Shown here piece by piece: positions 42,942 through 52,307 of a DNA stretch of 64,000 nucleotides. The stretch spans positions 1-64,000 of the forward strand of contig NZ_JAIEME010000002.1 of the NCBI RefSeq assembly GCF_019752415.1, given 5' to 3'. Under the pieces are notes generated by a model. That model made no database searches and had not been told where the DNA came from. It saw only the letters and a list, made by a program, of their open reading frames with translations. The translations under genes were made by a program, and so were the position numbers. Each line of letters starts with the position of its first letter. Within the stretch, counting starts at the first letter, position 1. Source of the DNA: Nitrosomonas sp. (lineage in GTDB: Bacteria; Pseudomonadota; Gammaproteobacteria; Burkholderiales; Nitrosomonadaceae).

Positions 42942-42957
42942 CGTGCGCTGTCGCACA
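42942..42957. promoter_or_regulatory. putative Crp/Fnr-type operator, site 15
   Basis: CGTGCGCTGTCGCACA. Its centre is ~86 bp upstream of the glycine-zipper lipoprotein (start 42863) and ~215 bp upstream of the divergent DUF1207 gene (start 43164). Confidence 0.68.
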
Positions 42958-43163
42958 TACTCAATATACGATCCCTGCAATAATTTGATTGGGTAAATGT
43001 TTTTTTCTCCGCTTCCTGATAACCGTCTGCTAGACCGGATGATCGCAAATTAATAATTCCTGTTCCTATAAGAAATAGTCAGTTGGGGAATAGATGGATG
43101 ACAAAAAAATGCCCTCGTGGTTAAACGTTATTCAAGTTAAATTTTTAAAAAATAAGGAATACT

Positions 43164-44288
43164 ATGCACCTTCTGCCAATCATCGCATTCATGCTATTTG
43201 GGTCATCCATTGTGAATGCTGCAACGCCTGATGATTCCTATATCGCTGGTTACGCTGCAGGAATTCTCAAACATCAGTTCCTAATTGATGCGCCTGCAGT
43301 AATTGTACGTAACGGTACTATTACGATACCAGCCGATAAAGTATCAGCAGGAGATCGCGCCAAAGTTGTGCAGATACTTTCCGAGATTCCAGGCGTCACC
43401 CGAGTGGAAGTGGGAGAACACGCCGTTCAGCGATCTGTCGCAACCGCTTCCGTGCCGGATAAAGAAATCACCCCAAAAAAAAGCGCACCTGTAATAGGCT
43501 CAACACTGCTAGCTACGGGTTTTCTGCCAGAAGGCCATTTGTTTAAGCCGTTACTCGCCGATCCACGGTGGGCTCATTTCTCAGCCGCTTATCGCAATTA
43601 TGTAGGCAACGAGATTGATGGAAATAACAATGGCTCAGTTAGTTTCGGTGAAACGATACCGTTTTATCGCGCTAATATCGGGCGATCCATTGTGCAATGG
43701 GAAACAGGTATTCAGGCCGCCGTCTTTAGTGACTTTAATCTGGGTGCTTCTTCAAAAGATCTCATCAACACGGATTTTATTGCGTCAGCCTATTCCAGTA
43801 TGCGCGCGAAAGACGCATCGGCGTTTGCCCGTATCTATCATCAAAGCTCTCATCTTGGCGATGAATTTTTACTGAGATCACAAACCAGCCTGGAACGCGT
43901 CAACCTTAGCTACGAAGGCATCGATCTCAAACTTTCTTATGAGCTTCCCTATGGGGTAAGAGTCTATGGCGGAGGCGGTGGTATTTTTCACAAAGAACCA
44001 TCGACTATCAAGCCTTGGTCAGTGCAATATGGGATGGAATTTAGAAGTCCATGGCGCATAGAAAGCGCAGCAATGCGTCCAATTATGGCGGTTGACGTCA
44101 AGAATCATGAGCAAAACAATTGGAACGCCGATATATCCGCCCGGGCTGGCGTGCAATTCGATAATTTTCAGACCTTCAACAGAAAATTTCAAGTGTTGGC
44201 CGAATATTTCAATGGCAATTCTCCTACTGGTCAGTTTTTTAGGGAGAAAGTCGAATACATCGGCCTCGGGCTACATTACCATTATTAG
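43164..44288 (+). CDS. DUF1207 outer-membrane beta-barrel-like protein with N-terminal BON-like segment
   Basis: 374 residues. Sec signal peptide (IIAFMLFGSSIVNAA). Residues ~25-90 resemble a BON fold (YAAGILKHQFLIDAPAVIVR ... KVVQILSEIPGVTRVEVGE). The rest matches DUF1207: LPEGHLFKPLLADPRWAHFS, YRANIGRSIVQWETGIQAAV, then alternating beta strands and a C-terminal aromatic-ended strand (YIGLGLHYHY), consistent with an outer-membrane barrel. The Shine-Dalgarno is AAGGAA. The catalase-fold lipoprotein follows 41 bp downstream. Role unknown. Confidence 0.8.
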   Translation: MHLLPIIAFMLFGSSIVNAATPDDSYIAGYAAGILKHQFLIDAPAVIVRNGTITIPADKVSAGDRAKVVQILSEIPGVTRVEVGEHAVQRSVATASVPDKEITPKKSAPVIGSTLLATGFLPEGHLFKPLLADPRWAHFSAAYRNYVGNEIDGNNNGSVSFGETIPFYRANIGRSIVQWETGIQAAVFSDFNLGASSKDLINTDFIASAYSSMRAKDASAFARIYHQSSHLGDEFLLRSQTSLERVNLSYEGIDLKLSYELPYGVRVYGGGGGIFHKEPSTIKPWSVQYGMEFRSPWRIESAAMRPIMAVDVKNHEQNNWNADISARAGVQFDNFQTFNRKFQVLAEYFNGNSPTGQFFREKVEYIGLGLHYHY

Positions 44289-44329
44289 CCCGGCTTGAAT
44301 CCCATTCCTTTTGCTATGAGACCACTATC

Positions 44330-45526
44330 ATGCACCCATTAGTCCCCTACCCAACTTTGCCAATTCTTGCAATACTTTTGTCAAGCTTAGTGCTTGTAAC
44401 CTCTTGCAGTACCCCGCAAGACAGCACGATCGCGAATACAAAACTATCTGACAGTCAATCGGTGCTAGCCAGTAACATCGAATTTGACGCAGAACTCGGC
44501 GAATCACCGTGGCCGAAAGAGGGAGCAACAACGTTGGCCATCACGGAAAGTATTCAGCAAACGATCAAGTCACGCTATGCAAACGATCTTCCCGCGCTTC
44601 GCCATGTTCACTCTAAAGCACATGGCTGTGTACTGGCAGATTTTCAGGTTAATCAGACACTGCAGGATGAGCATCAGCACGGCATCTTCCAGTCTGGTGC
44701 GAGCTATAAGGCTTGGATTCGCTTTTCAAACGGCGACAGTGATGCAACACGCGAAGATAAAGAAGGTGACGGGCGCGGCATGGCAATCAAACTGATGGGT
44801 GTTCCCGGGGAAAAACTCTTGCCCGACGAGAGCCATACTCAGGATTTCGTGATGATCAATCACCCTGTATTCTTCATCAACGATCCACAGAAATATCTGA
44901 GTCTGATCGAGTCGCTCAGCAGTTCCAATCTGCTGGCTCGATTGTCCGCACCCCTTTCGCTCGGAATCGAAGGATCAATCATTGCGGCAAAAATCAATGG
45001 TAAGAAAATCAGAAGCCCGCTTTACGCGCGCTACTGGTCGATGGTGCCTTATCAGCTTGGCGCCGGCTCAAGCCGCCGCGCTATGAAATTTTCTGCAAAA
45101 CCTTGCAGGCAATTGGACAACACTCCCCAATCAGATCAACTCGAAGATCCCAATTACCTGCGCACAGCAATGAAGAATCATCTCGACACAGATGCCGCTT
45201 GTTTCGATTTCCTGATTCAGACGCGAGATACTCGCACAGCGGCAGGCACAGCACTCAGCGTCGAGATGGCTACAAACGAATGGGAAGAGAGCGCAGCGCC
45301 TTTTTTCAAAGTCGCCACGATCACGATCCCCAAACAGGACTTTGATAAGCCGGAGCAGCACAAATTCTGTGAGAATCTTTCGTACACGCCCTGGCACTCA
45401 GTAATCGAACATCGTCCGCTCGGCGGGGTCAATCGAATCCGCAAAGTGGTTTACACATCCACTGCCAATCTCAGGCGCAGCATAAACGCTGTCAAGCCTG
45501 TTGAGCCGACGGGTAATGAAAGATGA
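44330..45526 (+). CDS. catalase-fold lipoprotein (heme catalase/peroxidase-like)
   Basis: 398 residues. A hydrophobic N-terminus with lipobox VTSC suggests lipid anchoring. The catalase core shows ALRHVHSKAHGCVLADFQVN (with the distal His), AWIRFSNGDSDATREDKEGDGRGMAIKLMG and TQDFVMINHPVFFINDPQKY. The C-terminal LGGVNRIRKVVYTSTANLRR resembles the end of small periplasmic catalase-like proteins. Periplasmic peroxide defence or heme binding is inferred. Its stop codon TGA (45524-45526) lies inside DNA duplicated from the di-iron gene (from 45522), so the original C-terminus may have been longer. Confidence 0.85.
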   Translation: MHPLVPYPTLPILAILLSSLVLVTSCSTPQDSTIANTKLSDSQSVLASNIEFDAELGESPWPKEGATTLAITESIQQTIKSRYANDLPALRHVHSKAHGCVLADFQVNQTLQDEHQHGIFQSGASYKAWIRFSNGDSDATREDKEGDGRGMAIKLMGVPGEKLLPDESHTQDFVMINHPVFFINDPQKYLSLIESLSSSNLLARLSAPLSLGIEGSIIAAKINGKKIRSPLYARYWSMVPYQLGAGSSRRAMKFSAKPCRQLDNTPQSDQLEDPNYLRTAMKNHLDTDAACFDFLIQTRDTRTAAGTALSVEMATNEWEESAAPFFKVATITIPKQDFDKPEQHKFCENLSYTPWHSVIEHRPLGGVNRIRKVVYTSTANLRRSINAVKPVEPTGNER

Positions 45527-45751
45527 AGTCGCCCATGTCAGGCACGAAGAAATTTCATAGGCCCTATCGGAATACGAATTTCCAAATGGTTAGTAAAGCC
45601 ATTTTACACCCTGTTCTTTAACGATATTCCGGAAGTGACCAAGCTATTTGACATCAAACAAATGATTAAAGACGGTGAAGCGTTTGATTTTAATCACTTG
45701 CCTGATTACATTATCGAAAAAAGCTGGATTCCTTCCTACTTCAAAGTTTAA
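45522..45751 (+). pseudogene. duplicated 3' end of the ferritin-like di-iron gene
   Basis: DNA from GATGAAGTCGCCCATGTC to the stop and just beyond matches 20428-20668 at most positions, including the coding sequence for FYTLFFNDIPEV and DFNHLPDYIIEKSWIPSY, the stop codon and the AAAATTTGTA after it. A one-base loss near 45545 breaks the frame. The match starts abruptly at 45522, overlapping the end of the catalase-fold gene. This is an intragenomic duplication fragment, not an active gene. Confidence 0.88.
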
Positions 45752-46421
45752 AAATTTGTAATTCTAAAGCAGCTATCTTACTGACAAGATTGGTTAATAA
45801 ATCTCAGGCAGCCTGATTTGGTGGCAGGATCATCGGAAACTGCTCGGGGAAAATTTGTGTTAGATGGTCATTACGCAAAATTATTTGCGCCCCCTAAAAA
45901 GGGGTTCACAATTGTAAGTCATTTCCGTTTCAAATAAAGCACCCCACCGCAAGCAGAGGAGTGCTACCTGCGCTCTTTAATCTGCTGGTTTTCAACCAGC
46001 TCTCCGCCCCAAGGGGCGGTAAACCGAACCCTTAGAGATAAATTGTAGGGATATTCCCTTTCTATTTTCATTATCTAAGGTGTCTCGTAGTCATTACACT
46101 AGGTCTCATAGTATCGCAATCGATTCGAGAGTACCGTATTCGGAATGTGAGAAATGTAATGAAGCCTTTGCTGGAGCAGATGTCTAAAGCTATTTTGCAA
46201 TGTGTCGTTGAATTGTGCCAATGCCTATGACCGCCGTCTCACACAATGGATTATGTAACGACTTAGTAGTATTGTTTCTTATAATTTCGCTGGAGAATAC
46301 AAGAAATAAAATATAGCGCTTTTATTTTTGGTTTTGGAAATTTCATTCAACAGTTAATCGCGGAATAGCATTTCCTATATAATATATATTCTTATGTACT
46401 ATACAGATATACAACAACCTA
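45752..46421. other. 670-bp intergenic region with short hairpins, no gene seen
   Basis: The duplicated segment fades out by about 45820 (CAGGCAGCCTGAT shared with 20683-20698, with ~36 extra bp here). Hairpins are GCTGGTTTTCAACCAGC (45984-46000) and CCGCCCCAAGGGGCGG (46004-46019). AATAAAGCACCCCACCGCAAGCAGAGGAG near 45933 resembles AATAAAGCACCTCGCCGTAAGCAGCGAGG near 756, so it is a small repeat. The last 100 bp are very AT-rich and include TATATAATATATATTC, a likely promoter of the flippase-like gene. Confidence 0.6.
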
Positions 46422-47483
46422 ATGACAATAAAAAATAAGTATAAATGGACAATGTATGGCATTGTGATAGGAGCCTTCTTTTTCTGGTTCTCAATGCGTG
46501 AAATCGATACGCATTCTGCGTTAGAGAGTCTCCGGGCTGCTGAGTTGATGCCAGCTTTACTGGTTTTACCGGCTGGGATGTTATTCATGCTGATTAAGGC
46601 TTGGCGCTGGGCAGTTATTTTAGGGCCAGTGGCCCACGTAGGGATTTCTACTTTACATTCTGCAACTTATATCGGTACTGCAGCCAATCTAAGTATCGCT
46701 CATTCCGGGGAGATCGTCAGGGCTGTGCTGATTGGGCGGAGATCACACATTGCAACGACCGCGATCCTTGCATCGATAGGGGTCGAACGACTTTTTGATT
46801 TTATGGTGGTAGTGGCACTGTTCGGCGTCCTTTTAATTATTGACCCGCAGTTGCCGGAGTATGTTGCTATCGCTGGATTTATCGCCCTATTTATGGTTGG
46901 GGTAGGTTTGCTAACCATTGCGGTGCTTTCGACGCCTTCGAAAGTCCGATATCATTTAAGATTGTTGGTAATTAGTCTCCTCCCAGAGAAGTTTCTGGAA
47001 CTAAGTAAAAGTCAACTCAAGCGTGGTCTTGTGGGTTTTTCAGCATTGAGCAATCCTGCTATAGTAATCAATGTCTTCTTGCTATCTGTATTACAATGGG
47101 CTTGCATTATCGGCGCAATCTGGTTATGTGTATATTCGGCTGGTTATACACTGACAATCGCGATGGCAATTTCAGTATGGGTCCTTCTGGTGATTGGCCT
47201 CACATTACCGTCCTCTCCAGCCCAATTGGGTACGACACAGTTAGCTTTTACATTAGGTCTTTCGATGGCACTTCATGAAACACAGATTCCCTTTGCAGCC
47301 TCAGTTATCTACACAGTCTGCTTGAATTTACCCTATATGCTTATTGGTATGATTTGTTGGATAAAGGTCGGCAAAATTGACAGACGAATTGCATCAAAAA
47401 AATGGTCTGCCGAAATCGATAGAAGAGGAAAAAAAATACAGCAAGATTCCGTAACAGTGCCAGTAGAGGAGAAGTCATTATGA
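46422..47483 (+). CDS. flippase-like membrane protein (lysylphosphatidylglycerol-synthase TM family)
   Basis: 353 residues with about eight TM helices. The family pattern is clear: IKAWRWAVILGPV, SATYIGTAANLSIAHSGEIVRAVLIGRR, ATTAILASIGVERLFDF, TLPSSPAQLGTTQLAFT. Members are the flippase-like TM domains of MprF-type proteins and uncharacterised relatives in glycan loci, so lipid-linked glycan translocation is plausible. It overlaps the following gene by 4 nt (ATGA). The ~30-residue cytosolic tail is charged. First gene of the glycan operon. Confidence 0.85.
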   Translation: MTIKNKYKWTMYGIVIGAFFFWFSMREIDTHSALESLRAAELMPALLVLPAGMLFMLIKAWRWAVILGPVAHVGISTLHSATYIGTAANLSIAHSGEIVRAVLIGRRSHIATTAILASIGVERLFDFMVVVALFGVLLIIDPQLPEYVAIAGFIALFMVGVGLLTIAVLSTPSKVRYHLRLLVISLLPEKFLELSKSQLKRGLVGFSALSNPAIVINVFLLSVLQWACIIGAIWLCVYSAGYTLTIAMAISVWVLLVIGLTLPSSPAQLGTTQLAFTLGLSMALHETQIPFAASVIYTVCLNLPYMLIGMICWIKVGKIDRRIASKKWSAEIDRRGKKIQQDSVTVPVEEKSL

Positions 47484-48646
47484 CCGCAAGATCAGGAGTT
47501 AATCGTAACAATGTGAAAACAATTCTGACACTCTTTGGAACCCGGCCAGAGATAATTAAGCTGGCACCGGTTATATGGGCTATTGAACGAAGTCACGACA
47601 CTTTGCGCAGCATTAATGTTTCGTCCTCGCAGCATACAGACTTACTGCGACCCTTTATACACGAACTTGACATAAGCATTGATCATGACTTAGCGGTTAT
47701 GATGCCTGGTCAAACGCCTAATGCCGTATTGGCGCGAGTGCTTGAAGCGCTAGAACCATTGCTTCAAGCGGAACGGCCAGATCTAGTTTTAGTTCAGGGT
47801 GACACGACAACAGCAATTGCCGGTGCATTGGCAGCTTTTTATGCACGGATACCCGTGGCTCACGTTGAAGCAGGCCTGCGCACTGGTAATCGCCATAGCC
47901 CATTCCCAGAAGAAATGAATCGTCGGCTAATTACTCAATTGGCGGATCTCCATTTCGCCGCCACCCCAAAGAATGTTGAGATTTTACTGTCTGAAGGTGT
48001 CCAGAAAAAATCTATTGTACTCACTGGAAACCCGGTTGTTGACGCACTCCAGCACATTCTTGCACGCTCTCCAGCTTCGTCGTCATTCTCTAAATTTCTT
48101 GACAGTTTTGCAGGTAAGCGTTTGATTGTACTGACGACACATCGTCGAGAGAATTTCGGACAGGTTATGTCATCACACCTGAAAGCGCTCCGGCGATTTG
48201 TAGGACGACATCAAGATGTTGAACTTGTTTTTCCAGTACACCCGAATCCATCGGTGCGTGCCGTGGTTGATGCTGAATTTACCGGTGCAGAGCGAATCCA
48301 CTGCGTTGACCCGCTCAAATATGACGATTTTCTGCACTTACTCTCACGCGCATGGTTAGTGATCTCTGATTCCGGGGGTGTTCAAGAAGAGGCGCCTTCA
48401 CTGGGTAAGCCACTGTTAATCCTGCGTGATACGACTGAACGGCCCGAAGTGATTGATTGTGGTATTGGGCGACTTGTCGGTCACTCAGGAGAGCGTCTTG
48501 AAGAGATGCTTGAGGCGACTCTTTTAGACAAATCATGGTTTGATACAGCGATTACTACGGAAAACCCATTTGGTAAAGGTAATGCCGGGGAACAGATCGC
48601 TTCGGCCGTCGCACAATTTCTAACTGCTGGAGAGGGTGGCGTATGA
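47480..48646 (+). CDS. wecB: UDP-N-acetylglucosamine 2-epimerase (non-hydrolysing)
   Basis: 388 residues, GT-B-like epimerase converting UDP-GlcNAc to UDP-ManNAc. Signatures: LTLFGTRPEIIKLAPVI, VLVQGDTTTAIAGALAAFY, VAHVEAGLRTGNRHSPFPEE (catalytic acidic residues), TTHRRENFG and ISDSGGVQEEAPSLGKPLL with the UDP-contacting Ser/Gly/Glu. No ManNAc dehydrogenase (WecC) is adjacent, so the ManNAc may be used directly. The start overlaps the flippase-like stop and the stop overlaps the deacetylase start (both ATGA). Confidence 0.94.
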   Translation: MTARSGVNRNNVKTILTLFGTRPEIIKLAPVIWAIERSHDTLRSINVSSSQHTDLLRPFIHELDISIDHDLAVMMPGQTPNAVLARVLEALEPLLQAERPDLVLVQGDTTTAIAGALAAFYARIPVAHVEAGLRTGNRHSPFPEEMNRRLITQLADLHFAATPKNVEILLSEGVQKKSIVLTGNPVVDALQHILARSPASSSFSKFLDSFAGKRLIVLTTHRRENFGQVMSSHLKALRRFVGRHQDVELVFPVHPNPSVRAVVDAEFTGAERIHCVDPLKYDDFLHLLSRAWLVISDSGGVQEEAPSLGKPLLILRDTTERPEVIDCGIGRLVGHSGERLEEMLEATLLDKSWFDTAITTENPFGKGNAGEQIASAVAQFLTAGEGGV

Positions 48647-49632
48647 TGAATCAAACACAACCTCCTCAAAATGGCAAGCCACTGGCTAGCCTGTCGTTGG
48701 ATTTGGATAACGAGTGGGCCTACCTGAAGACACACGGTAACCCAGCTTGGGAATCCTATCCTTCATATCTCTCTACCGTTGTTCCACGAATGCTGCACGT
48801 ACTTGCACATCGCAAGCTGCTAATCACGGTATTTGTAGTTGGCCAAGATGCGGCTCTCGAATACAACCACGAAGCGTTAGCACAAATTGCAAGTGCTGGG
48901 CACGAAATAGGAAATCACTCTCTGCGCCATGATCCTTGGTTGCACCTGTTCTCTGAACATGATCTCGAGCAGGAACTGGCAGAAGCTGAGCGGCACATCC
49001 AAGCCGCGACCGGTCAAAAGCCAATTGGTTTTCGCGGCCCAGGCTACAGTCAATCATCAACTATGCTGCGCGTGCTCGCTCGACGTGGCTATGCCTACGA
49101 TGCCAGTTCATTGCCTAGTTTTATTGGTCCGATTGCGCGCGCCTATTATTTTGCGACCGGACAATTTAATGCCGAACAACGCGAACGCTTGAATCGTCTA
49201 TTTGGCAGCTGGAAAGACGGACTCCGGCCACTCAAGCCATATCGCTGGCGTCTCAATGAAACTTCTTTGCTGGAAATGCCTGTAACGACTTTCCCGGGCA
49301 TCCGCATTCCGATCCATTTGAGCTATGTGATGTATTTAGCCGGATTCTCCACAGTGCTGGCTCAAACCTATTTCAATACAGCACTATGGACGTGCCGACT
49401 GTTCGGCGTAGAGCCATCGATATTGCTACATCCGCTTGACTTTCTGGGTGGTGAAGATGTGCCCCGGCTGCAATTCTTTCCCTCCATGAGGATGAGTAGT
49501 CAACAGAAGATTGCCATAGTTGAACGATGTCTGGATAGTATGGTTCATCGATTCGATGTACGTTCAGTTGGTGAACACGCTGCAGTTGTAGCCACTCGAA
49601 AAAACTTAATGGAAGTCGAACCGAACGATTGA
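48643..49632 (+). CDS. polysaccharide deacetylase (NodB-homology, CE4)
   Basis: 329 residues, cytosolic or membrane-proximal. The NodB motifs are SLDLDNEWAYL (catalytic Asp pair region), GHEIGNHSLRHD (metal His-x-x-x-His) and GFRGPGYSQSS; downstream ILLHPLDFLGG is the late His motif. The C-terminus has SYVMYLAGFSTVLAQTYF, possibly a membrane-associated helix. In the operon it could N-deacetylate a GlcNAc or ManNAc residue of a polyprenyl- or lipid-linked sugar. ATGA overlap with the epimerase. Confidence 0.9.
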   Translation: MMNQTQPPQNGKPLASLSLDLDNEWAYLKTHGNPAWESYPSYLSTVVPRMLHVLAHRKLLITVFVVGQDAALEYNHEALAQIASAGHEIGNHSLRHDPWLHLFSEHDLEQELAEAERHIQAATGQKPIGFRGPGYSQSSTMLRVLARRGYAYDASSLPSFIGPIARAYYFATGQFNAEQRERLNRLFGSWKDGLRPLKPYRWRLNETSLLEMPVTTFPGIRIPIHLSYVMYLAGFSTVLAQTYFNTALWTCRLFGVEPSILLHPLDFLGGEDVPRLQFFPSMRMSSQQKIAIVERCLDSMVHRFDVRSVGEHAAVVATRKNLMEVEPND

Positions 49633-49669
49633 TAATCCCCCTATTACAATGACAATGTGCTGAGGAAAA

Positions 49670-50455
49670 ATGCTAGATAAAAAAATTACAGTAATGTTAC
49701 CCGCATACAATGAGGAAAGAGATCTTCCCCCATTGTTGAGCCGAATCAAACTTGCCCTTGATGGATGGGCCGATTATCGAATTCTTGTGGTCGACGATGG
49801 TTCTCGTGATCGGACTGCACAGATTGTACGTGACGCAGCGGCACAAATGCCGGTAGAGCTGGTACAGCATCCTAAAAACATGGGCCTTGGTGCAGCAATG
49901 CGCACAGGTCTCAAGGCCTCGGCGCAAGAAAGTGATGTTGTGATTACATTGGACGCAGACAACTCGCAAGACCCAGGATTGATCAAAAGTATGGTAGAGC
50001 GCCTCGAAACAGGTTTTGACGTAGTCATTGCGTCTCGATTTCAACCTGGCGCACAGGAAATCGGTGTGCCACCGTTTCGTATTTTCCTGAGTCATCTTTC
50101 AAGCGCTGGAATTCGTACATTGATCCGTTATCCAGGCGTGCGTGACTACACCTGTGGATTTCGTGCTTACCGCGCCGAGACGCTACGTAATCTGATCGAC
50201 AAGTTTGGTGACAACTTCATACGCGAAAATGGTTTTTCTTGTATGTTCGAGCTACTGCTGAACTTGCGCGCATTGCATGCTCGCGCCTCAGAAGTACCAC
50301 TTATACTCCGATACGACCTTAAAGAAGGCGCCAGTAAGATGCGCATCCTGCCTACGATGTGGCGTTACTTAATTACATTGATTCGCGGATTGTTGCCGGT
50401 CTCCTGGCGTGTAGCATCAGAGCGAGAAAAACATGACCTTGATAAAAAATCCTAA
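49670..50455 (+). CDS. family 2 glycosyltransferase (polyprenyl-phosphate sugar synthase-like)
   Basis: 261 residues, GT-A fold: VMLPAYNEERDLPPLLSRI, LVVDDGSRDRTAQIV, MGLGAAMRTGLKAS, VVITLDADNSQDP (metal DxD) and DYTCGFRAYRAETL. It resembles dolichyl/polyprenyl-phosphate mannose or glucose synthases but lacks C-terminal TM helices. Shine-Dalgarno TGAGGA is 5 nt before the ATG. It overlaps the FAD-oxidoreductase gene by 23 nt. Confidence 0.9.
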   Translation: MLDKKITVMLPAYNEERDLPPLLSRIKLALDGWADYRILVVDDGSRDRTAQIVRDAAAQMPVELVQHPKNMGLGAAMRTGLKASAQESDVVITLDADNSQDPGLIKSMVERLETGFDVVIASRFQPGAQEIGVPPFRIFLSHLSSAGIRTLIRYPGVRDYTCGFRAYRAETLRNLIDKFGDNFIRENGFSCMFELLLNLRALHARASEVPLILRYDLKEGASKMRILPTMWRYLITLIRGLLPVSWRVASEREKHDLDKKS

Positions 50456-51794
50456 CGATATTGGCACTACTAATATATCCGGCATCATCGGCACATCATT
50501 GAACATTGCCGTGGTGGGTGGCGGAATCGGTGGCCTGGTCTCAGCTTATTTACTCGCCAAGGCAGGTGCACGCGTAACTGTCTACGAAGCCTCTGATCAG
50601 CTTGGCGGTCTGGGAACTTTCTTCCAGTATCGGAATGTATATCTTGAACGGTTTTATCATTGCATGTTGCCAAGTGATCGACACCTCCTTGGCGTTTTGC
50701 GCGAGCTCGGTCTCGAGGATGAGATTTATTGGAAAGAAACTAGTTTTGGGTTTATGCGCGATGGACAGCTGTATGGCCTCAATACGCCGCTCGAACTGTT
50801 ACGATTCAGTCCGCTTTCCTTCGTTGATAGAATACGTGTTGGTCTGACCGGTTTGTGGGGAAGTGTTTGTTCATCAGATGGACTAGACGATGTAACTTGT
50901 GTTGAATGGTTGAGTAAGATTTCTGGGCATCGTGCCTTTGAAACCTTTTGGAAGCCAATGCTGCAAGCAAAATTCGGTGATCGTTATCATGAAGTCCCCG
51001 CTCTCTGGTTTTGGACACGCGTCAACCGTGAAAAAGGCGGTGGAAAAAAGGAATGCAAAGGATACATCCGTGGTGGCTACCGACGCATCATAGCTGCTTT
51101 GGTTGAAGCAATTGAAGCACGGGGCGGCACAATTAGATTACAAACGCCCATGGAGAAATTGGATCTTACGGAAGACGGACGACCGACAGTCCATGTCGCA
51201 CAGGAAAATCCTCATGTGTATGATCGCGTTGTAGTAACAACTCCTATTTTTGCGCTACGCAAAGCAATGGCGGATGGTCAATTAGCTAGCGTTGCCGAAC
51301 AAATTGACGCCGGAATCGATATGCAAGGCGTGGTTAATGCCGTGTTCACGTTGCGCCGTGGATTTACCAAGCATTATTGGGTTGCTACGATTGATGAAGA
51401 GATTCCGTTTCAGGGTATTGTGGAGAGTACGACACTGCTTGAGAAAACCGATACCGCTGGCATGCATTTGATTTATTTGATGAACTATGTACATCGTACG
51501 GACTTAAGGTTTCACCAAAGTGATGCTGAGATTTTGGATGCCTACATGGTCGGGCTGAAGCGGCTTTTTCCTGACCTTGTGGATGAAGATGTGATTGACC
51601 GGTTTGTGTTTCGGTCACCTTTCGTAGAGCCGATTTATACCACGGGTTATCAACGGCGCAAACCACCTACAACCTTGCTTCCGGGAAAATTATATTTAGC
51701 TACGACCACGCAAGTCTACCCGGTGGTTACTTCCTGGGATGGTGCCGCTGGTTTAGCACACAGGGTCATTGACGAACTGCTCAGTCAGGTATAA
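50433..51794 (+). CDS. FAD-dependent oxidoreductase (amine oxidase / protoporphyrinogen-oxidase-like)
   Basis: 453 residues. The FAD/NAD dinucleotide site is IAVVGGGIGGLVSAYLLAKAG with the distal VYEASDQLGGLGTFF. The C-terminal FAD contact is YPVVTSWDGAAGLAHRVI. The body (WLSKISGHRAFETFWKPMLQ, FWTRVNREKGGGKKECKGYI) matches NAD(P)/FAD-dependent oxidoreductases found in surface-polysaccharide loci, similar to PPO and UDP-galactopyranose mutase folds. It could oxidise or rearrange a lipid-linked sugar; the reaction is not known. The ATG used is within the preceding gene; coupling is likely. Confidence 0.85.
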   Translation: MTLIKNPNDIGTTNISGIIGTSLNIAVVGGGIGGLVSAYLLAKAGARVTVYEASDQLGGLGTFFQYRNVYLERFYHCMLPSDRHLLGVLRELGLEDEIYWKETSFGFMRDGQLYGLNTPLELLRFSPLSFVDRIRVGLTGLWGSVCSSDGLDDVTCVEWLSKISGHRAFETFWKPMLQAKFGDRYHEVPALWFWTRVNREKGGGKKECKGYIRGGYRRIIAALVEAIEARGGTIRLQTPMEKLDLTEDGRPTVHVAQENPHVYDRVVVTTPIFALRKAMADGQLASVAEQIDAGIDMQGVVNAVFTLRRGFTKHYWVATIDEEIPFQGIVESTTLLEKTDTAGMHLIYLMNYVHRTDLRFHQSDAEILDAYMVGLKRLFPDLVDEDVIDRFVFRSPFVEPIYTTGYQRRKPPTTLLPGKLYLATTTQVYPVVTSWDGAAGLAHRVIDELLSQV

Positions 51795-52307
51795 TAGATC
51801 GGATGATTTAAATTTGGCAAAACAAAGTGATGAAGTGAATTAGGTATGGATTTCTGGAGAAAGTCAAAGTGAGTGGTGTAGCTCAATTGAGTTGATATAA
51901 GAGTCACGAAGAAAATACGTTTATTATCTGGTGCTTGACAGTATCTATGATTTCAGAGATTGGATTATTGCACTACGAGATCTTGAAAATACTCCCGTTC
52001 TAATAAAAAATATTACCTGATGGGATTGAATGATTACTAGTGCAGTTCCCAGTGCGAATCAGAATTAGGCCCAATTGACTAACATGGCGGCATTGGAACA
52101 TAACAATGCTCAACACATTGTCCTGGAAAAATCAAAATCAGCAATCATTCCTTCCCATCATTATTTCTCGCTAAATATACAGAAAAGCCTGCTGATCCTG
52201 AAGTTTACATCGAGTAATCAGGGTTAAGCGGCAGGAAAAAATTATCAAATCCGAATGAGAAAGATCTATTCGGCTTTGACAACGAGACAACTAAAGTAAG
52301 GATAGCC
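51795..52307. other. 513-bp intergenic region without a recognisable gene
   Basis: Frames on both strands are short and lack ribosome sites. It is AT-rich, without clear repeats, and separates the glycan operon from the GT-C-like gene. No terminator of note directly after 51794. Confidence 0.5.
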
